Assembly: GCA_944390145.1 (NCBI GenBank)
Contig: CALXOY010000046.1
Coordinates: 1 to 48,977 of the forward strand
Source: an uncultured Duodenibacillus sp.
Lineage (GTDB): Bacteria; Pseudomonadota; Gammaproteobacteria; Burkholderiales; Burkholderiaceae_F
Direction: 5' to 3'
Length of the DNA: 48,977 nucleotides
Within the stretch, counting starts at the first letter, position 1, and each line of letters starts with the position of its first letter. Below are positions 13,606 through 22,043 of this stretch, piece by piece. The notes under the pieces were generated by a model. The model searched no databases. It had not been told where the DNA came from and saw nothing but the letters and a program-made list of their open reading frames with translations. A program made the position numbers and the translations under genes.

Positions 13606-13689
13606 TTCCCCCTCCGTGGGTTGGTTGATGGGCGTTCTGGGGAGAACTTCCCCAATCATCTCACGGGGGAATCTTTCGAAGGAGACGGC
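13606..13689. repeat. Structured divergent element, copy 2
   Basis: CTCCGTGGGTTGGTTGATG (13612-13630) and the 34-base segment at 13660-13693 match copy 1 (11930-12004). The centre differs completely but forms its own hairpin (TGGGGA/TCCCCA at about 13639-13654), so folding is kept while sequence changes. It separates divergent starts as in copy 1. Confidence 0.7.
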
Positions 13690-13911
13690 ATGAACGACTT
13701 CACCATCAGCATCTCCGAGGACGACGCCATCGACCTCATGCGCCTTCTCGAAAACTCCGGCCGCATCGAACTTTTCGTAAAGGTGCGCGATCAGATCTTC
13801 GCTCAGCGTGAGCGCCGGTTCGAGTCCTCAACTCGCCAGCAGCAACGGCAGCAGCAGCCGGCTGCAAGCTTCGAGGAAGTCGAGCGGTTTGTCGGAGGGT
13901 TCTTCAGATGA
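13690..13911 (+). CDS. Hypothetical protein, 73 residues
   Basis: It starts MNDFTISISEDDAIDLMRLL after AAGGAGACGGC from repeat copy 2. The C-terminal part holds a Gln/Arg-rich stretch (STRQQQRQQQPAA). Its stop overlaps the next gene's start. I recognise no family. Confidence 0.6.
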   Translation: MNDFTISISEDDAIDLMRLLENSGRIELFVKVRDQIFAQRERRFESSTRQQQRQQQPAASFEEVERFVGGFFR

Positions 13912-14129
13912 CGAACGCAATCCTCTTGGCGCTCGTCTTCGAGACCGTCCTCCTCGTGGTCTTGGTGTGGATGATCAGCGGGATGGTGAACGTCCTCCAC
14001 GCCTTGGAGGCACGCTTGAGCTGGTGGGACGAATGCTTTCAGGCCAAAAAGTGGATTTTTCAAGGCGAGCGCTTGGAAGTCGAGGTGCGGCTTAAGAAAG
14101 ACCCGCCGGAAGGCGCTGAAGGAGTCTAA
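13908..14129 (+). CDS. Small membrane protein, 73 residues
   Basis: A long N-terminal hydrophobic helix (MTNAILLALVFETVLLVVLV, then WMISGMVNVLHAL) and a basic tail. Start and previous stop overlap as ATGA, so translation is coupled. I recognise no family. Confidence 0.55.
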   Translation: MTNAILLALVFETVLLVVLVWMISGMVNVLHALEARLSWWDECFQAKKWIFQGERLEVEVRLKKDPPEGAEGV

Positions 14130-14162
14130 AAGGCGGGGCAGGCTTGAGGATCGACAAAAACG

Positions 14163-14196
14163 TGGCTGTAGCGCGTTCTGGGCGCGCCTACAGCCA
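14163..14196 (+). other. Strong hairpin before a small gene
   Basis: TGGCTGTAG (14163-14171) pairs with CTACAGCCA (14188-14196), and inner GCG/CGC bases add to it. No T run follows, so it is unlikely to be a simple terminator. It may be a processing or leader structure. Confidence 0.35.
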
Positions 14197-14218
14197 TAAC
14201 CAAGGGGGTAGTAGCGGT

Positions 14219-14380
14219 ATGACAAGCAGAGAGCGTCTAGAGAGCGCAGAAAGAGCCGGTTATGAGGCTGGTATGAAAAGCGAAGGGCTTTCAAAACAAA
14301 CATACAAAGGTGAGGAACGCGCCGCCTTTATCCGCGGGTATTACCGCGCCTTAATGCAACGGAAAGGAATTCACAAATGA
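14219..14380 (+). CDS. Hypothetical protein, 53 residues
   Basis: A charged helical protein (MTSRERLESAERAGYEAGMK, then a GEERAAFIRGYYRAL motif). A GGGGG stretch lies about 12 bases before the ATG. An upstream TTG at 14144 would read through the hairpin at 14163-14196 and is less likely. It overlaps the next gene by four bases. It shares the AxxxGY/RxxFxxGYxxA pattern with its downstream neighbour, as if the two were related. I recognise no family. Confidence 0.5.
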   Translation: MTSRERLESAERAGYEAGMKSEGLSKQTYKGEERAAFIRGYYRALMQRKGIHK

Positions 14381-14562
14381 ACATAGAGCACGCAAAAGAC
14401 GCGTACAGCAAAGGCGCTCAAGCGGCCATTCGCGGCGAACCGCTCAACGAACACAAGGCCGATTACAAACGTGACCCGGACTTGTGGACGCGCTTTCAGC
14501 TGGGGTATCTCGACATGGTGCGCGACATGCGCCGGGCAAAGCTTCGGGAGTTGAGGAAATGA
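14377..14562 (+). CDS. Hypothetical protein, 61 residues
   Basis: It starts MNIEHAKDAYSKGAQAAIRG and ends in a basic helix. The ATG overlaps the upstream stop and the stop overlaps the nuclease gene start, giving a tightly packed operon. It resembles the preceding 53-residue protein in layout (AYxxGxxA, then WTRFQLGYLDM). Function unknown. Confidence 0.6.
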   Translation: MNIEHAKDAYSKGAQAAIRGEPLNEHKADYKRDPDLWTRFQLGYLDMVRDMRRAKLRELRK

Positions 14563-14882
14563 GCAAATCGCAACGAACGAAAGGCGCGGCAGGAGAACGC
14601 GAGGTGTGCGCCCTTTTGCGCGACACGCTGGGCGTTGATGTGCACCGCAACCTTTCACAGACACGAGACGGAGGAACGGACATCGCCATGGGGTGCTTTC
14701 GCATCGAAGTGAAGCGCCGCCGCCGGATCGGAAATTTGTACGACTGGATGGCGCAAAGCGAAGCCAGCTGCACCGAGCCGGGGCAAATTCCAGTTGTGCT
14801 TTCGCGCGCCGACGGAAAGAAACAATGGTTGGCCACCTTGAATTTTGAGGACTTTTGCAGACTCGCAGGAAACGAACTATGA
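14559..14882 (+). CDS. PD-(D/E)XK nuclease, Holliday-junction-resolvase-like
   Basis: A 107-residue protein with the compact nuclease pattern GAAGEREVCALL (Glu), then RDGGTDIAMG (Asp), then FRIEVKRRRRI (E-x-K). This order and size fit archaeal/phage Hjc-type resolvases and related VRR-like nucleases. It probably trims or resolves branched phage DNA before packaging, a job done by RusA or Rap in lambdoid phages at the same map position. The coupled start ATGA favours 14559 over the longer frame from 14484. Confidence 0.7.
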   Translation: MSKSQRTKGAAGEREVCALLRDTLGVDVHRNLSQTRDGGTDIAMGCFRIEVKRRRRIGNLYDWMAQSEASCTEPGQIPVVLSRADGKKQWLATLNFEDFCRLAGNEL

Positions 14883-15091
14883 CAACAATCCGCGAAATCG
14901 AAAAGCGCCGCAATGCGGGCGACATTTCCATTTCACTGCCGCTTGAAGCGTCTTTGATCTTGGTTGAGGCGCACGAAGAAGCCGAAAAGTACGAAATCGG
15001 CTCAAAGCTGCGCGAGCAGACGATTCAAAAAGCCATTGACAAGGTGCATATGCTGTGGCCGCACCTTTTCCGTCACACCTACAAGGAGTAA
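14879..15091 (+). CDS. Hypothetical protein, 70 residues
   Basis: A charged protein (MTTIREIEKRRNAGDISISL, then PLEASLILVEAHEEAEKYEI). The start overlaps the nuclease stop. I recognise no family. It is probably a NinX-type accessory gene between nuclease and late regulator. Confidence 0.55.
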   Translation: MTTIREIEKRRNAGDISISLPLEASLILVEAHEEAEKYEIGSKLREQTIQKAIDKVHMLWPHLFRHTYKE

Positions 15092-15095
15092 GCCC

Positions 15096-15512
15096 GTGCT
15101 TTCCAAGAGCGACGAAGAAATCTTGATTGACCGCCTTCGCAATTGGGGGCGCTGGGCTGCTGACCGCGATCATCTGAAAGCCAATGTCCTTTATCGCATG
15201 ATGGTTTTAGCCGGTGAAATCATCATGGAGTCACCCGAACTGGGCAAGATCGACGACAAAGACGCCCTTGAGGTGCAACGCGCTTGGGCAATGCTTCCGC
15301 AAAGCCCCCGCCGCTATCTCATGGCTAAATGGATTTTGGCCGCGCATTATGCCTATCCTTCGATTTCAAAGGGCAAGTTGTGCAGACACAATCGAATCCG
15401 GCTCAAAGAGTACGACGAATTGCTGAAAATGGCTCAATCAATGATCTTTAACAAGCTTGAGTACATGCGCGCGAAAAAAGAAGCGCAGGATATTGACAGG
15501 GCAAAGGATTAG
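15096..15512 (+). CDS. Q-like late-transcription regulator
   Basis: A 138-residue basic protein starting at GTG 15096, with AGGAG eight bases upstream. Its N-terminal RLRNWGRWAADRD and its C-terminal helix-turn-helix-like part (PSISKGKLCRHNRIRLKEYD) recall phage antiterminator Q and RinA/ArpU-type regulators. Position is the main support: last early gene, directly followed by a near-consensus promoter (15493-15521) and a terminator (15655-15684) before the late genes. This is exactly the Q-PR'-tR' layout of lambdoid phages. Confidence 0.55.
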   Translation: MLSKSDEEILIDRLRNWGRWAADRDHLKANVLYRMMVLAGEIIMESPELGKIDDKDALEVQRAWAMLPQSPRRYLMAKWILAAHYAYPSISKGKLCRHNRIRLKEYDELLKMAQSMIFNKLEYMRAKKEAQDIDRAKD

Positions 15513-15521
15513 TGTTATAAA
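15493..15521 (+). promoter_or_regulatory. Late promoter (PR'-like)
   Basis: TTGACA (15493-15498), a 17-base spacer and TATAAA (15516-15521). The -35 box lies inside the end of the Q-like gene. This is the best sigma-70 match in the prophage and lies where lambda PR' lies. Confidence 0.75.
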
Positions 15522-15564
15522 GCCAACAAAATTCGAAGCCCGTGTGATCGGTTGAGGTGTGTTT

Positions 15565-15684
15565 GGAGCCCTGGGGGCTCCTTTCGCATGCCCAGAAGAA
15601 ACGCAAGTGAACTCAAGACACCTCTCCCGGAAGTGCAACAACTTGGGTCATCGAAAGCCTCGCTATAACAAGCGGGGCTTTTTT
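15565..15684 (+). terminator. Late leader terminators (tR'-like)
   Basis: Two hairpins follow the late promoter. GGAGCCC/GGGCTCC (15565-15581) is followed by TTT. AAGCCTCGC/GCGGGGCTT (15555+100 = 15655 to 15680) is followed by a T run to 15684. They would stop late transcripts unless the Q-like factor modifies the polymerase. Confidence 0.65.
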
Positions 15685-15703
15685 GTTACCCCCGCAGAAT
15701 TCC

Positions 15704-16237
15704 ATGACGCAACAATTTACCCCGCCCGAAGGGATCGACCCGAAGCCCGTTCAGGTTGATGTCGAAAAAACTCTGATCGACCTCGCTGACAAGCAGTTGA
15801 GCCGCTACCTAACGGCTGGTTTTGCCGAAGTCCGCACGAAGACGATTTTCTACCAGACGATTGCCGTACTGATGCTTAGCGCTCACGTGGCCGCGTGGAA
15901 AATCCTCGGCGTTTCTTCAGTGCTGGGCGTTGTGTTTTCCGCCTTGTCTGCCGGGCTTTTCTGCGCTGTGTTTTTCCTCGCCGTGATGGCTATGAGCGGC
16001 GCGAACTACCGGAACGACGCCCTTAAGGGCTTTGTCGGTTGGTTTGATTCGATCAAAGGCACGCCGCAGGAACAAGTCGAAATTTACCGGGACATTTTGA
16101 AGCGCTATGACGAATGCTTGCGCGACGTGTCCACTGTGCGAAAGGCACGGGGAAAAATCCTCCGCAGGCTTAACCTAATGACGCTAGTTGCGTTGATCCT
16201 TAGCGCTGTGTCGCTTGCCGCGCTTATTGTTGCGTGA
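15704..16237 (+). CDS. Membrane protein at the start of the late operon
   Basis: A 177-residue protein with hydrophobic segments near residues 55-105 (FYQTIAVLMLSAHVAAWKIL, SALSAGLFCAVFFLAVMAMS) and at the C-terminus (LVALILSAVSLAALIVA), separated by a soluble loop. It is the first gene after the late leader terminators, before the terminase genes. The ribosome site is weak. Its position suggests it could be a moron. I recognise no family. Confidence 0.65.
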   Translation: MTQQFTPPEGIDPKPVQVDVEKTLIDLADKQLSRYLTAGFAEVRTKTIFYQTIAVLMLSAHVAAWKILGVSSVLGVVFSALSAGLFCAVFFLAVMAMSGANYRNDALKGFVGWFDSIKGTPQEQVEIYRDILKRYDECLRDVSTVRKARGKILRRLNLMTLVALILSAVSLAALIVA

Positions 16238-16287
16238 GCGGTGAAGAAAAACGGCGACACGGCATAGTTTTTACGAGTAAACAGAAC

Positions 16288-16689
16288 ATGGCAGGACGCA
16301 AACCAATTGAGATTGATTTGCGCAAGGTCGAAGAGTACGCGCAAGTCTGTGATTCCGAAGAAGAGATTGCGCTTGCGCTGGGAGTCTCATACGGGACGTT
16401 CCAAAACAGAAAGCGTGATTCTTCTGAATTTTGCGAGGCAGTAAAAAAAGGCCGTGCAAAAGCAAACATTTTCGTCGGCGGAAAGCTGATGGAAAAGATC
16501 AAAAACGGCGATACCGCTTCGATCATCTTCTATTTGAAAACCCGCGCTGGCTGGAAAGAAACTAGCCGCACCGAATTGACCGGCGCCAACGGCGGCGCTG
16601 TGAAGGTGGAAAGCGCTATAGACCTTTCCGGCGTCTCGCTTGAAAACCTAAAGGCCGCAAAAGCGCTTTTGAACGTCAAAGATGAATAG
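16288..16689 (+). CDS. terS: Terminase small subunit
   Basis: A 133-residue protein. It has an N-terminal DNA-binding helix-turn-helix (SEEEIALALGVSYGTFQNRK) and a central helical part (FVGGKLMEKIKNGDTASIIF, YLKTRAGWKE) that is very typical of phage small terminases. It recognises packaging sites and feeds DNA to TerL. A GTG at 16234 gives a longer form, but family members usually begin at the MAGRKPIEIDL equivalent. It overlaps the large subunit by eight bases. Confidence 0.85.
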   Translation: MAGRKPIEIDLRKVEEYAQVCDSEEEIALALGVSYGTFQNRKRDSSEFCEAVKKGRAKANIFVGGKLMEKIKNGDTASIIFYLKTRAGWKETSRTELTGANGGAVKVESAIDLSGVSLENLKAAKALLNVKDE

Positions 16690-18127
16690 CCGCCTGCCTA
16701 CTCTTGTAGAACTCGACCGCGAGATTGCAAAGCGCAGTTTCGCAGAGTTTTGCAAAATGGCGTGGCACGTGCTCGAACCGGCAACGCCGTTGCGGTGGGG
16801 CTGGTGCCTGGACGCTATCTGCGAGCACCTGCAGGCGGTGCACGACGGCGAAATCAAGCGCCTGCTTATGAACGTCCCGCCCGGGTGCATGAAATCGCTC
16901 ACGACGGGCGTCCTTTTCCCCGCTTGGGAATGGGGCGCAGGCGGCAGGCCGGATTTGCGCTTTCTCACGACGGCGCATAAGGAAACGCTCGCTATCCGCG
17001 ACAACATGAAATGCCGCAGGCTCATTCAATCGGAGTGGTATCAAAAGCGGTGGCCTATTACGCTCACGGGCGACCAGAACGCTAAGACGAAATTCGAGAA
17101 TACGGCGACCGGTTTCCGCGAGTCTATGAGTTTTACTTCACTCACCGGCTCGCGCGGCGACCGCGTGATAGTGGATGACCCGTTGTCCGTGGATGATGCG
17201 TTTTCGGAGGCCGCATTGCAGGCCGCGGAAGATACCTTTCTAGAAGCCGTCCCGAGTCGAATCAATAACGAAAATTCGGCAATCATCGTCATCATGCAGA
17301 GACTGCATGAGCGCGACACCTCGGGCATCATCCTTTCGCATGACCTGGGCTATACGCATTTGATGCTCCCCATGCGGTTTGAGGAATCGCGCCGGTGCGT
17401 GACTTCAATCGGCTTCACCGATCCGCGCAAGCATGAGGGTGAATTGCTTTTTCCCGAACGCTTTTCCGAAAAGCAGGTGCGGGAAATGGAAAAGTCCATG
17501 GGCGCTTATGCGGTGGCCGGTCAGCTGCAGCAAAGGCCAGCACCTCGTGGCGGCGGCATGTTTAAGCAGGAATGGATTCGCCATTGGAGCGACGCCACAC
17601 TGCCGCAGTCTTTCGACGCGCTAACAATGGCGTGGGATATGACGTTTAAGGCGTCCAAAACGTCCGACTATGTAGTCGGGCAGGTTTGGGGGCGCAAGGG
17701 TGCGAACTACTACCTGCTTGACCAAGTGCGCGGCCAGATGGATTTTGTGAAAACGCGCGCCATGTTTGAGGCGTTCGCCGAAAAGTGGCCGAAAGTTCGC
17801 CGCAAGCTGGTGGAGGATAAGGCCAACGGTTCGGCAATCATCAGCGCGCTTAAGGACAAGATTTCCGGCATTGTCCCCATCACGCCGAAGGAATCCAAAG
17901 AAGCCCGCGCGGCCAGCGTCACAACGCTTTGGGAAGCCGGGAATGTGTTTATTCCGCCCGTGGACAAATATCCCTGGGTGCGCCTTGACTTCGTGCCCGA
18001 AATCCTCGCCTTTCCGGCGAGCGTGCACGATGACCAAGTGGATTGCGTGTCAATGGCGCTCAATGATTTGTACCAGCACAAGGGCTGGAAGGTTTCACCG
18101 GCGGCATTGGCCGCGTTGCGAAGGTAG
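16682..18127 (+). CDS. terL: Terminase large subunit
   Basis: A 481-residue packaging motor and nuclease. The ATPase domain has a variant Walker A NVPPGCMKS (about residues 64-72), Walker B VIVDDPL (162-168) and a coupling motif IVIMQRLHERD. The C-terminal RNaseH-like nuclease shows acidic clusters in AWDMTFKASKTSD, VEDKANGSAII and SVHDDQVDC. Length is normal. It is preceded by TerS and followed by the portal. Confidence 0.95.
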   Translation: MNSRLPTLVELDREIAKRSFAEFCKMAWHVLEPATPLRWGWCLDAICEHLQAVHDGEIKRLLMNVPPGCMKSLTTGVLFPAWEWGAGGRPDLRFLTTAHKETLAIRDNMKCRRLIQSEWYQKRWPITLTGDQNAKTKFENTATGFRESMSFTSLTGSRGDRVIVDDPLSVDDAFSEAALQAAEDTFLEAVPSRINNENSAIIVIMQRLHERDTSGIILSHDLGYTHLMLPMRFEESRRCVTSIGFTDPRKHEGELLFPERFSEKQVREMEKSMGAYAVAGQLQQRPAPRGGGMFKQEWIRHWSDATLPQSFDALTMAWDMTFKASKTSDYVVGQVWGRKGANYYLLDQVRGQMDFVKTRAMFEAFAEKWPKVRRKLVEDKANGSAIISALKDKISGIVPITPKESKEARAASVTTLWEAGNVFIPPVDKYPWVRLDFVPEILAFPASVHDDQVDCVSMALNDLYQHKGWKVSPAALAALRR

Positions 18128-18132
18128 ACAAG

Positions 18133-19737
18133 ATGACTGAAAAGAAAATTGCGGCTGCCGACGCGACGATGACGCAGCGCAGAATCAACAACCTGCAGAC
18201 GCTGCTAACGAGCATGCGCAGCCGGGACAACCGCCCCGCGTTTGATAGCGAAGCCGCGCGCCGGGCTTTCTGCCTGCCGGAGACGGTCGGCACGAATGCC
18301 GAGACGCGTGCGGCGCTGGACGGCAAGTTTTTCGACTCGCTGGGCATTGACTCCTATGTCGGCTCGCTCACGCAACACGCAACCGATATGGGGCAATTCC
18401 CCGTAACGACTTTCGTCGGCTATGGCGCCCTTCAGCAAATCGCCCAAAACGGCATGATCCGCAACTGCATCAAAACGGTTGCGGACGATTGCACCCACGA
18501 ATGGATCAAAATTACGGGCGGCGCTGATACGCCGGTTGAGAAAATCGAGCAATTGCAGGACATTCAGGACCGCAAGTTTCACCTGCAAAAGATTTTCAAC
18601 GACGCGATTTGCAAAGTCGGGTTCATGGGCGGCGCATTCATCCACATTCGGACACAGCCGAAGGGCGACCCGAATGTCGATCTTACAAAGCCCTTGCGGC
18701 TCAATAGCGCGAGCGCTGAAATCGGCGTGGATGAAAATCCTCCGTCGTTTATCGTCGTCGATCCGGTGAATGTCTCGCCGTGCTTTTACAACTCTATCGA
18801 CCCCTTGCGGGACGATTACATGCGGCCGACCTCGTGGTTTGTACTGGGGCGGCAGGTGCACGAGTCTCGCCTTATGGCGCTGTACTCCAATGAGCCGCCG
18901 ACACTGCTCAAGGCCGCTTATAACTTTCTCGGGATTCCGCAGGCGCAAATCCTTTGGGATTACGTCAACCACTGGAATGAATGCCGCGTGGCAGCGCAGG
19001 GGCTTATCAAAAAGCTGTCCTTGCTCATTTACTACACCGATATGCAAAGCCGCATGGGCAGTTTTGGCGGTGTGCAGGAGCTGGACGCAATCATGCAAGT
19101 GCTACAGCATTACCGCGATAACAATTCCATTTTCGTGGCGGACAAAACCGAGGATCAGGTCGATAACGTTCAGACGACCGTCAGCGGCGTTCAGGACATT
19201 GTGCGCCAGTCGCAGGAAATGATTGCGGCGATCAACCGCACGCCCGCAGTGAAGCTTTTCGGCATTTCCCCGAGCGGCTTCAATGCGACCGGCGAAAGTG
19301 ACATCCGCAATTACTATGACCACATTCGAAGCCAGCAAGAGCTATATCGCCCCGCTATTCAGCGGTGTTTAGACGCTATTCAGCTTTCGATGTGGGGCGA
19401 GATTGATCCCGCGATTACCTTTGACTTCTGCGAACTCAACCTTGATAACGAGAGTTCCAAGGCTATGAATTTCAGCGCCCGCGTGAACGCACTTGCGGCG
19501 CTCAAGGATCGAAACGCGATCAGCGCCGAAGAATTGCGGCAGGCAGTGCGGCTGGACAAAGACAGCGGCCTTGATTTCCTGTCCAAGGAAATGCCCGAAG
19601 ACGCCTATGAAGAAGGCGATTTGCTCACGGGCGGCGAAGAATCCTCCGACCTTTTGGAGCGATACAAGCAGTCGATTTTCGGCGGTGCGCAAGGGGTGAA
19701 GGATGAGACGCAGACCGAAGACGGCAAGAGCGATTGA
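18133..19737 (+). CDS. Portal protein (DUF1073 family)
   Basis: A 534-residue protein with the DUF1073 portal blocks: QNGMIRNCIKTVADDCTHEW, FNDAICKVGFMGGAFIHI, RTPAVKLFGISPSGFNATGE and ITFDFCELNLDNE. It forms the dodecameric ring at one capsid vertex through which DNA passes. Start ATG five bases after TerL. It overlaps the MuF gene by 35 bases. Confidence 0.9.
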   Translation: MTEKKIAAADATMTQRRINNLQTLLTSMRSRDNRPAFDSEAARRAFCLPETVGTNAETRAALDGKFFDSLGIDSYVGSLTQHATDMGQFPVTTFVGYGALQQIAQNGMIRNCIKTVADDCTHEWIKITGGADTPVEKIEQLQDIQDRKFHLQKIFNDAICKVGFMGGAFIHIRTQPKGDPNVDLTKPLRLNSASAEIGVDENPPSFIVVDPVNVSPCFYNSIDPLRDDYMRPTSWFVLGRQVHESRLMALYSNEPPTLLKAAYNFLGIPQAQILWDYVNHWNECRVAAQGLIKKLSLLIYYTDMQSRMGSFGGVQELDAIMQVLQHYRDNNSIFVADKTEDQVDNVQTTVSGVQDIVRQSQEMIAAINRTPAVKLFGISPSGFNATGESDIRNYYDHIRSQQELYRPAIQRCLDAIQLSMWGEIDPAITFDFCELNLDNESSKAMNFSARVNALAALKDRNAISAEELRQAVRLDKDSGLDFLSKEMPEDAYEEGDLLTGGEESSDLLERYKQSIFGGAQGVKDETQTEDGKSD

Positions 19738-20632
19738 AGCGAACGTAGGAATTCGGTCGAAATTGCGGCGCCGGATTGAAGCGCTCATCAAAGAGTTCAA
19801 TCAGCACGCCGCAGATGACATTTTCCTGTACCTAGCTCAAAAGAGCGTGCTTGCGCAGGATCGAAGCCTGTCAAAGCCGCTTTTGCCGGAAGACAAGGCG
19901 CTTTTGCGCGAAGTCAGCCGCGCCGTGCTGGGCGCTTGGGTGCGCGATAAAGAGGCATTCAGCGCCGACATTGACGGTTATGTGGCGCGCAACATCGGCC
20001 GGTGGGGAATCGAAGTTTCCACCGCCGCCACAAAACTTTCCATTTGGGTAGCCCGCGCGATAGCGGCGGACGTGACGGCCAGCCAGCGATCCGCTTACGT
20101 CGCCGCGGGTTTATCCCCTGATTTTTTACGTGATCGCTGGACGGTTCCGGTTGTTCGCCAGAGGATCGGGAAAACGGCGGCGCAACGCCTGCCCGATCTT
20201 ATCAAGTGGTCAACCGAGCTGATCACTCGCATGACGATGCGAGACGTTCAGCGTCTGCAGGACGTGATTACCCAAGGATTCATCAACGGGCAAAGCGTCG
20301 CACAAATCCGGCAGGTGCTTTCTAGCACTTCGGGCTTTAACGCTGACCGCGCGAAAAACGTTGCGATTGACCAGACGAACAAGATCACGCAAGGGATTTT
20401 GCGGGCAAACGACGAAGACTTGGGCATTACGCAAGGCATTTGGATTCACGTCCCCGGGCAATACACGTCGCGCGAAACGCATATTGCGTTCAACGGGAAG
20501 ATTTTCGACCTTGACAAGGGCATGTACGACCGTGATGTTGGCTCGCATGTTGTGCCCGGCGAATTGCCCTACTGCCGATGCATCTACCGGCCTGTTTTGC
20601 CCTTTGAGGCTTTAGGACTTAAGAACAAATGA
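19703..20632 (+). CDS. MuF-type head morphogenesis protein
   Basis: A 309-residue protein. The C-terminal MuF domain carries ITQGFINGQSVAQIRQVL, DRAKNVAIDQTNKITQGILR, TSRETHIAFNGKIFDLDKGM and the terminal ELPYCRCIYRPVL. MuF proteins are minor head proteins injected or involved in capsid assembly. Overlap with the portal and the usual portal-MuF-protease order support the call. Confidence 0.9.
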   Translation: MRRRPKTARAIEANVGIRSKLRRRIEALIKEFNQHAADDIFLYLAQKSVLAQDRSLSKPLLPEDKALLREVSRAVLGAWVRDKEAFSADIDGYVARNIGRWGIEVSTAATKLSIWVARAIAADVTASQRSAYVAAGLSPDFLRDRWTVPVVRQRIGKTAAQRLPDLIKWSTELITRMTMRDVQRLQDVITQGFINGQSVAQIRQVLSSTSGFNADRAKNVAIDQTNKITQGILRANDEDLGITQGIWIHVPGQYTSRETHIAFNGKIFDLDKGMYDRDVGSHVVPGELPYCRCIYRPVLPFEALGLKNK

Positions 20633-22026
20633 GCGACCTCGCTTTTGACCAAAAATTTTCCGTGCGCTGGTACGACGAAGACGGGCGTATGCACGTCGAT
20701 AAGTCAAACCTCACGCGCGTGCAGGTTGCGCCCTATCACGGCTCGGAAATCCCGAGGTGGCGGGAATTGGGGCTAGACCCCGATCATGTGTACTACGGCT
20801 ACAGACCAGCCGAGGAATTGGCCAAAGAAGAGACGATCAAAAGCGTCATCGGACTGCCGATTCAGCTTGAGCATCATCTAGACCTGCCGACCGCACCGGC
20901 CATGGAAACCCGCGTGGGATCGACCGGCGACAAGGCCGCCTTTGATGGGGTTTTCCTGTCGAACTCTCTGCACATTCAAAACGCCGACGCGTGCCAGAAA
21001 ATCCGCGACGGCTCAATGAAAGAACTTTCGCTTGCCTACTACTACGACCCTGATTTCACTTCAAAGGGCGAGTACAAGGGGCAGAAATACGATTTCACGA
21101 TGCGCAACATTCGAGGCCAGCACCTCGCGCTTGTGGATGAAGGACGCGCAGGCTCGTCCTGTTGCGTCGAGGATCATGCTTTTCAACCTAAGGAAAAAGC
21201 AATGGAAATTGAAAACAAACCCGAAGGGATGGGTACAGACGGCACGCCCGCGGTTGAAAAGGCCGAGGTGCAAATTGCCGATGCAATGGGAATGCTCGCT
21301 GAACTTCTGCGCGGGCTTCATGAAACTGCCCCGAATGGGGAGGTGGTAGACGTGACGACTGATGAAGACAAGGGCGCAAAGGTCGAAAAGATCGTTGGCG
21401 CTTTCTCCGCTCTCGGCGCTTCGGAAGAAGACGTGGCAAAGCTTAAGGCCGCTTTGAACGAACTCGTTCAAGAGGCCAAGCCCGCCGCCGCGGAAGCCCC
21501 GAAACCTGCCGCGGATGAAGATGAACCGAAGGACGATGACAAGGCGGACGCCCCGCTTGAGCTGGACGACTTTGCCCGCGACGCCCTGAAGGCTTGTGGC
21601 TTCGACGAAGAAGACGACGAGTTCAAGCGTGCTTTTGTCGAAGGCTTGAAATTCGGCGAAAAGCAGGACAAGCCTGAAGACGATCAGGCAGCCGAAGACG
21701 GCGACGATTGCGACGAAGGCGAGTGCGTGCAAGCCGCTCAGGACGCCGCTATCAAGCGCTTCGAAGCCAAGATGGATGCAATCGAGGATTGTGTCTCCGT
21801 GATCGGCAAGGTTCGCGCTTCTGCGTTCGACTCCGCCGGTGCGGTTTACCTGCATGCCCTCAAACAGCTTGGGGTCAATGTCAAGGGCGTCAAGCCCTCG
21901 CAGGCTCAAGCAATGTTTTACGGCTTTGCCGCTGGTGCAAAGCGCACGGAAAAGAGCGGAATCGCTCAAGACTCCGCACGCCAGACGGTCAGCCCGCTTT
22001 TCAAGGGCATCAAAGTCCGCTACTGA
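20629..22026 (+). CDS. DUF2213 prohead protease fused to scaffold
   Basis: A 465-residue protein. The N-terminal 190 residues match the DUF2213 type (VIGLPIQLEHHLDLPTAPA, GSMKELSLAYYYDPDFTSKG, GQHLALVDEGRAGSSC), with a His and a Ser in positions consistent with a protease. A long acidic Ala/Glu/Asp-rich scaffold-like region (about 200-400) and a conserved C-terminal end (SQAQAMFYGFAAGAKRT) follow. Cleavage of scaffold and head proteins is the inferred role. It overlaps MuF by four bases. Confidence 0.85.
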   Translation: MSDLAFDQKFSVRWYDEDGRMHVDKSNLTRVQVAPYHGSEIPRWRELGLDPDHVYYGYRPAEELAKEETIKSVIGLPIQLEHHLDLPTAPAMETRVGSTGDKAAFDGVFLSNSLHIQNADACQKIRDGSMKELSLAYYYDPDFTSKGEYKGQKYDFTMRNIRGQHLALVDEGRAGSSCCVEDHAFQPKEKAMEIENKPEGMGTDGTPAVEKAEVQIADAMGMLAELLRGLHETAPNGEVVDVTTDEDKGAKVEKIVGAFSALGASEEDVAKLKAALNELVQEAKPAAAEAPKPAADEDEPKDDDKADAPLELDDFARDALKACGFDEEDDEFKRAFVEGLKFGEKQDKPEDDQAAEDGDDCDEGECVQAAQDAAIKRFEAKMDAIEDCVSVIGKVRASAFDSAGAVYLHALKQLGVNVKGVKPSQAQAMFYGFAAGAKRTEKSGIAQDSARQTVSPLFKGIKVRY

Positions 22027-22043
22027 TTTTTGGAGCATGAAAC

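Noticed and set aside
21061-22038. 325-codon minus-strand frame
   Set aside because: Antisense to the acidic scaffold region, hence its Leu/Phe/Val-rich look; no independent evidence.
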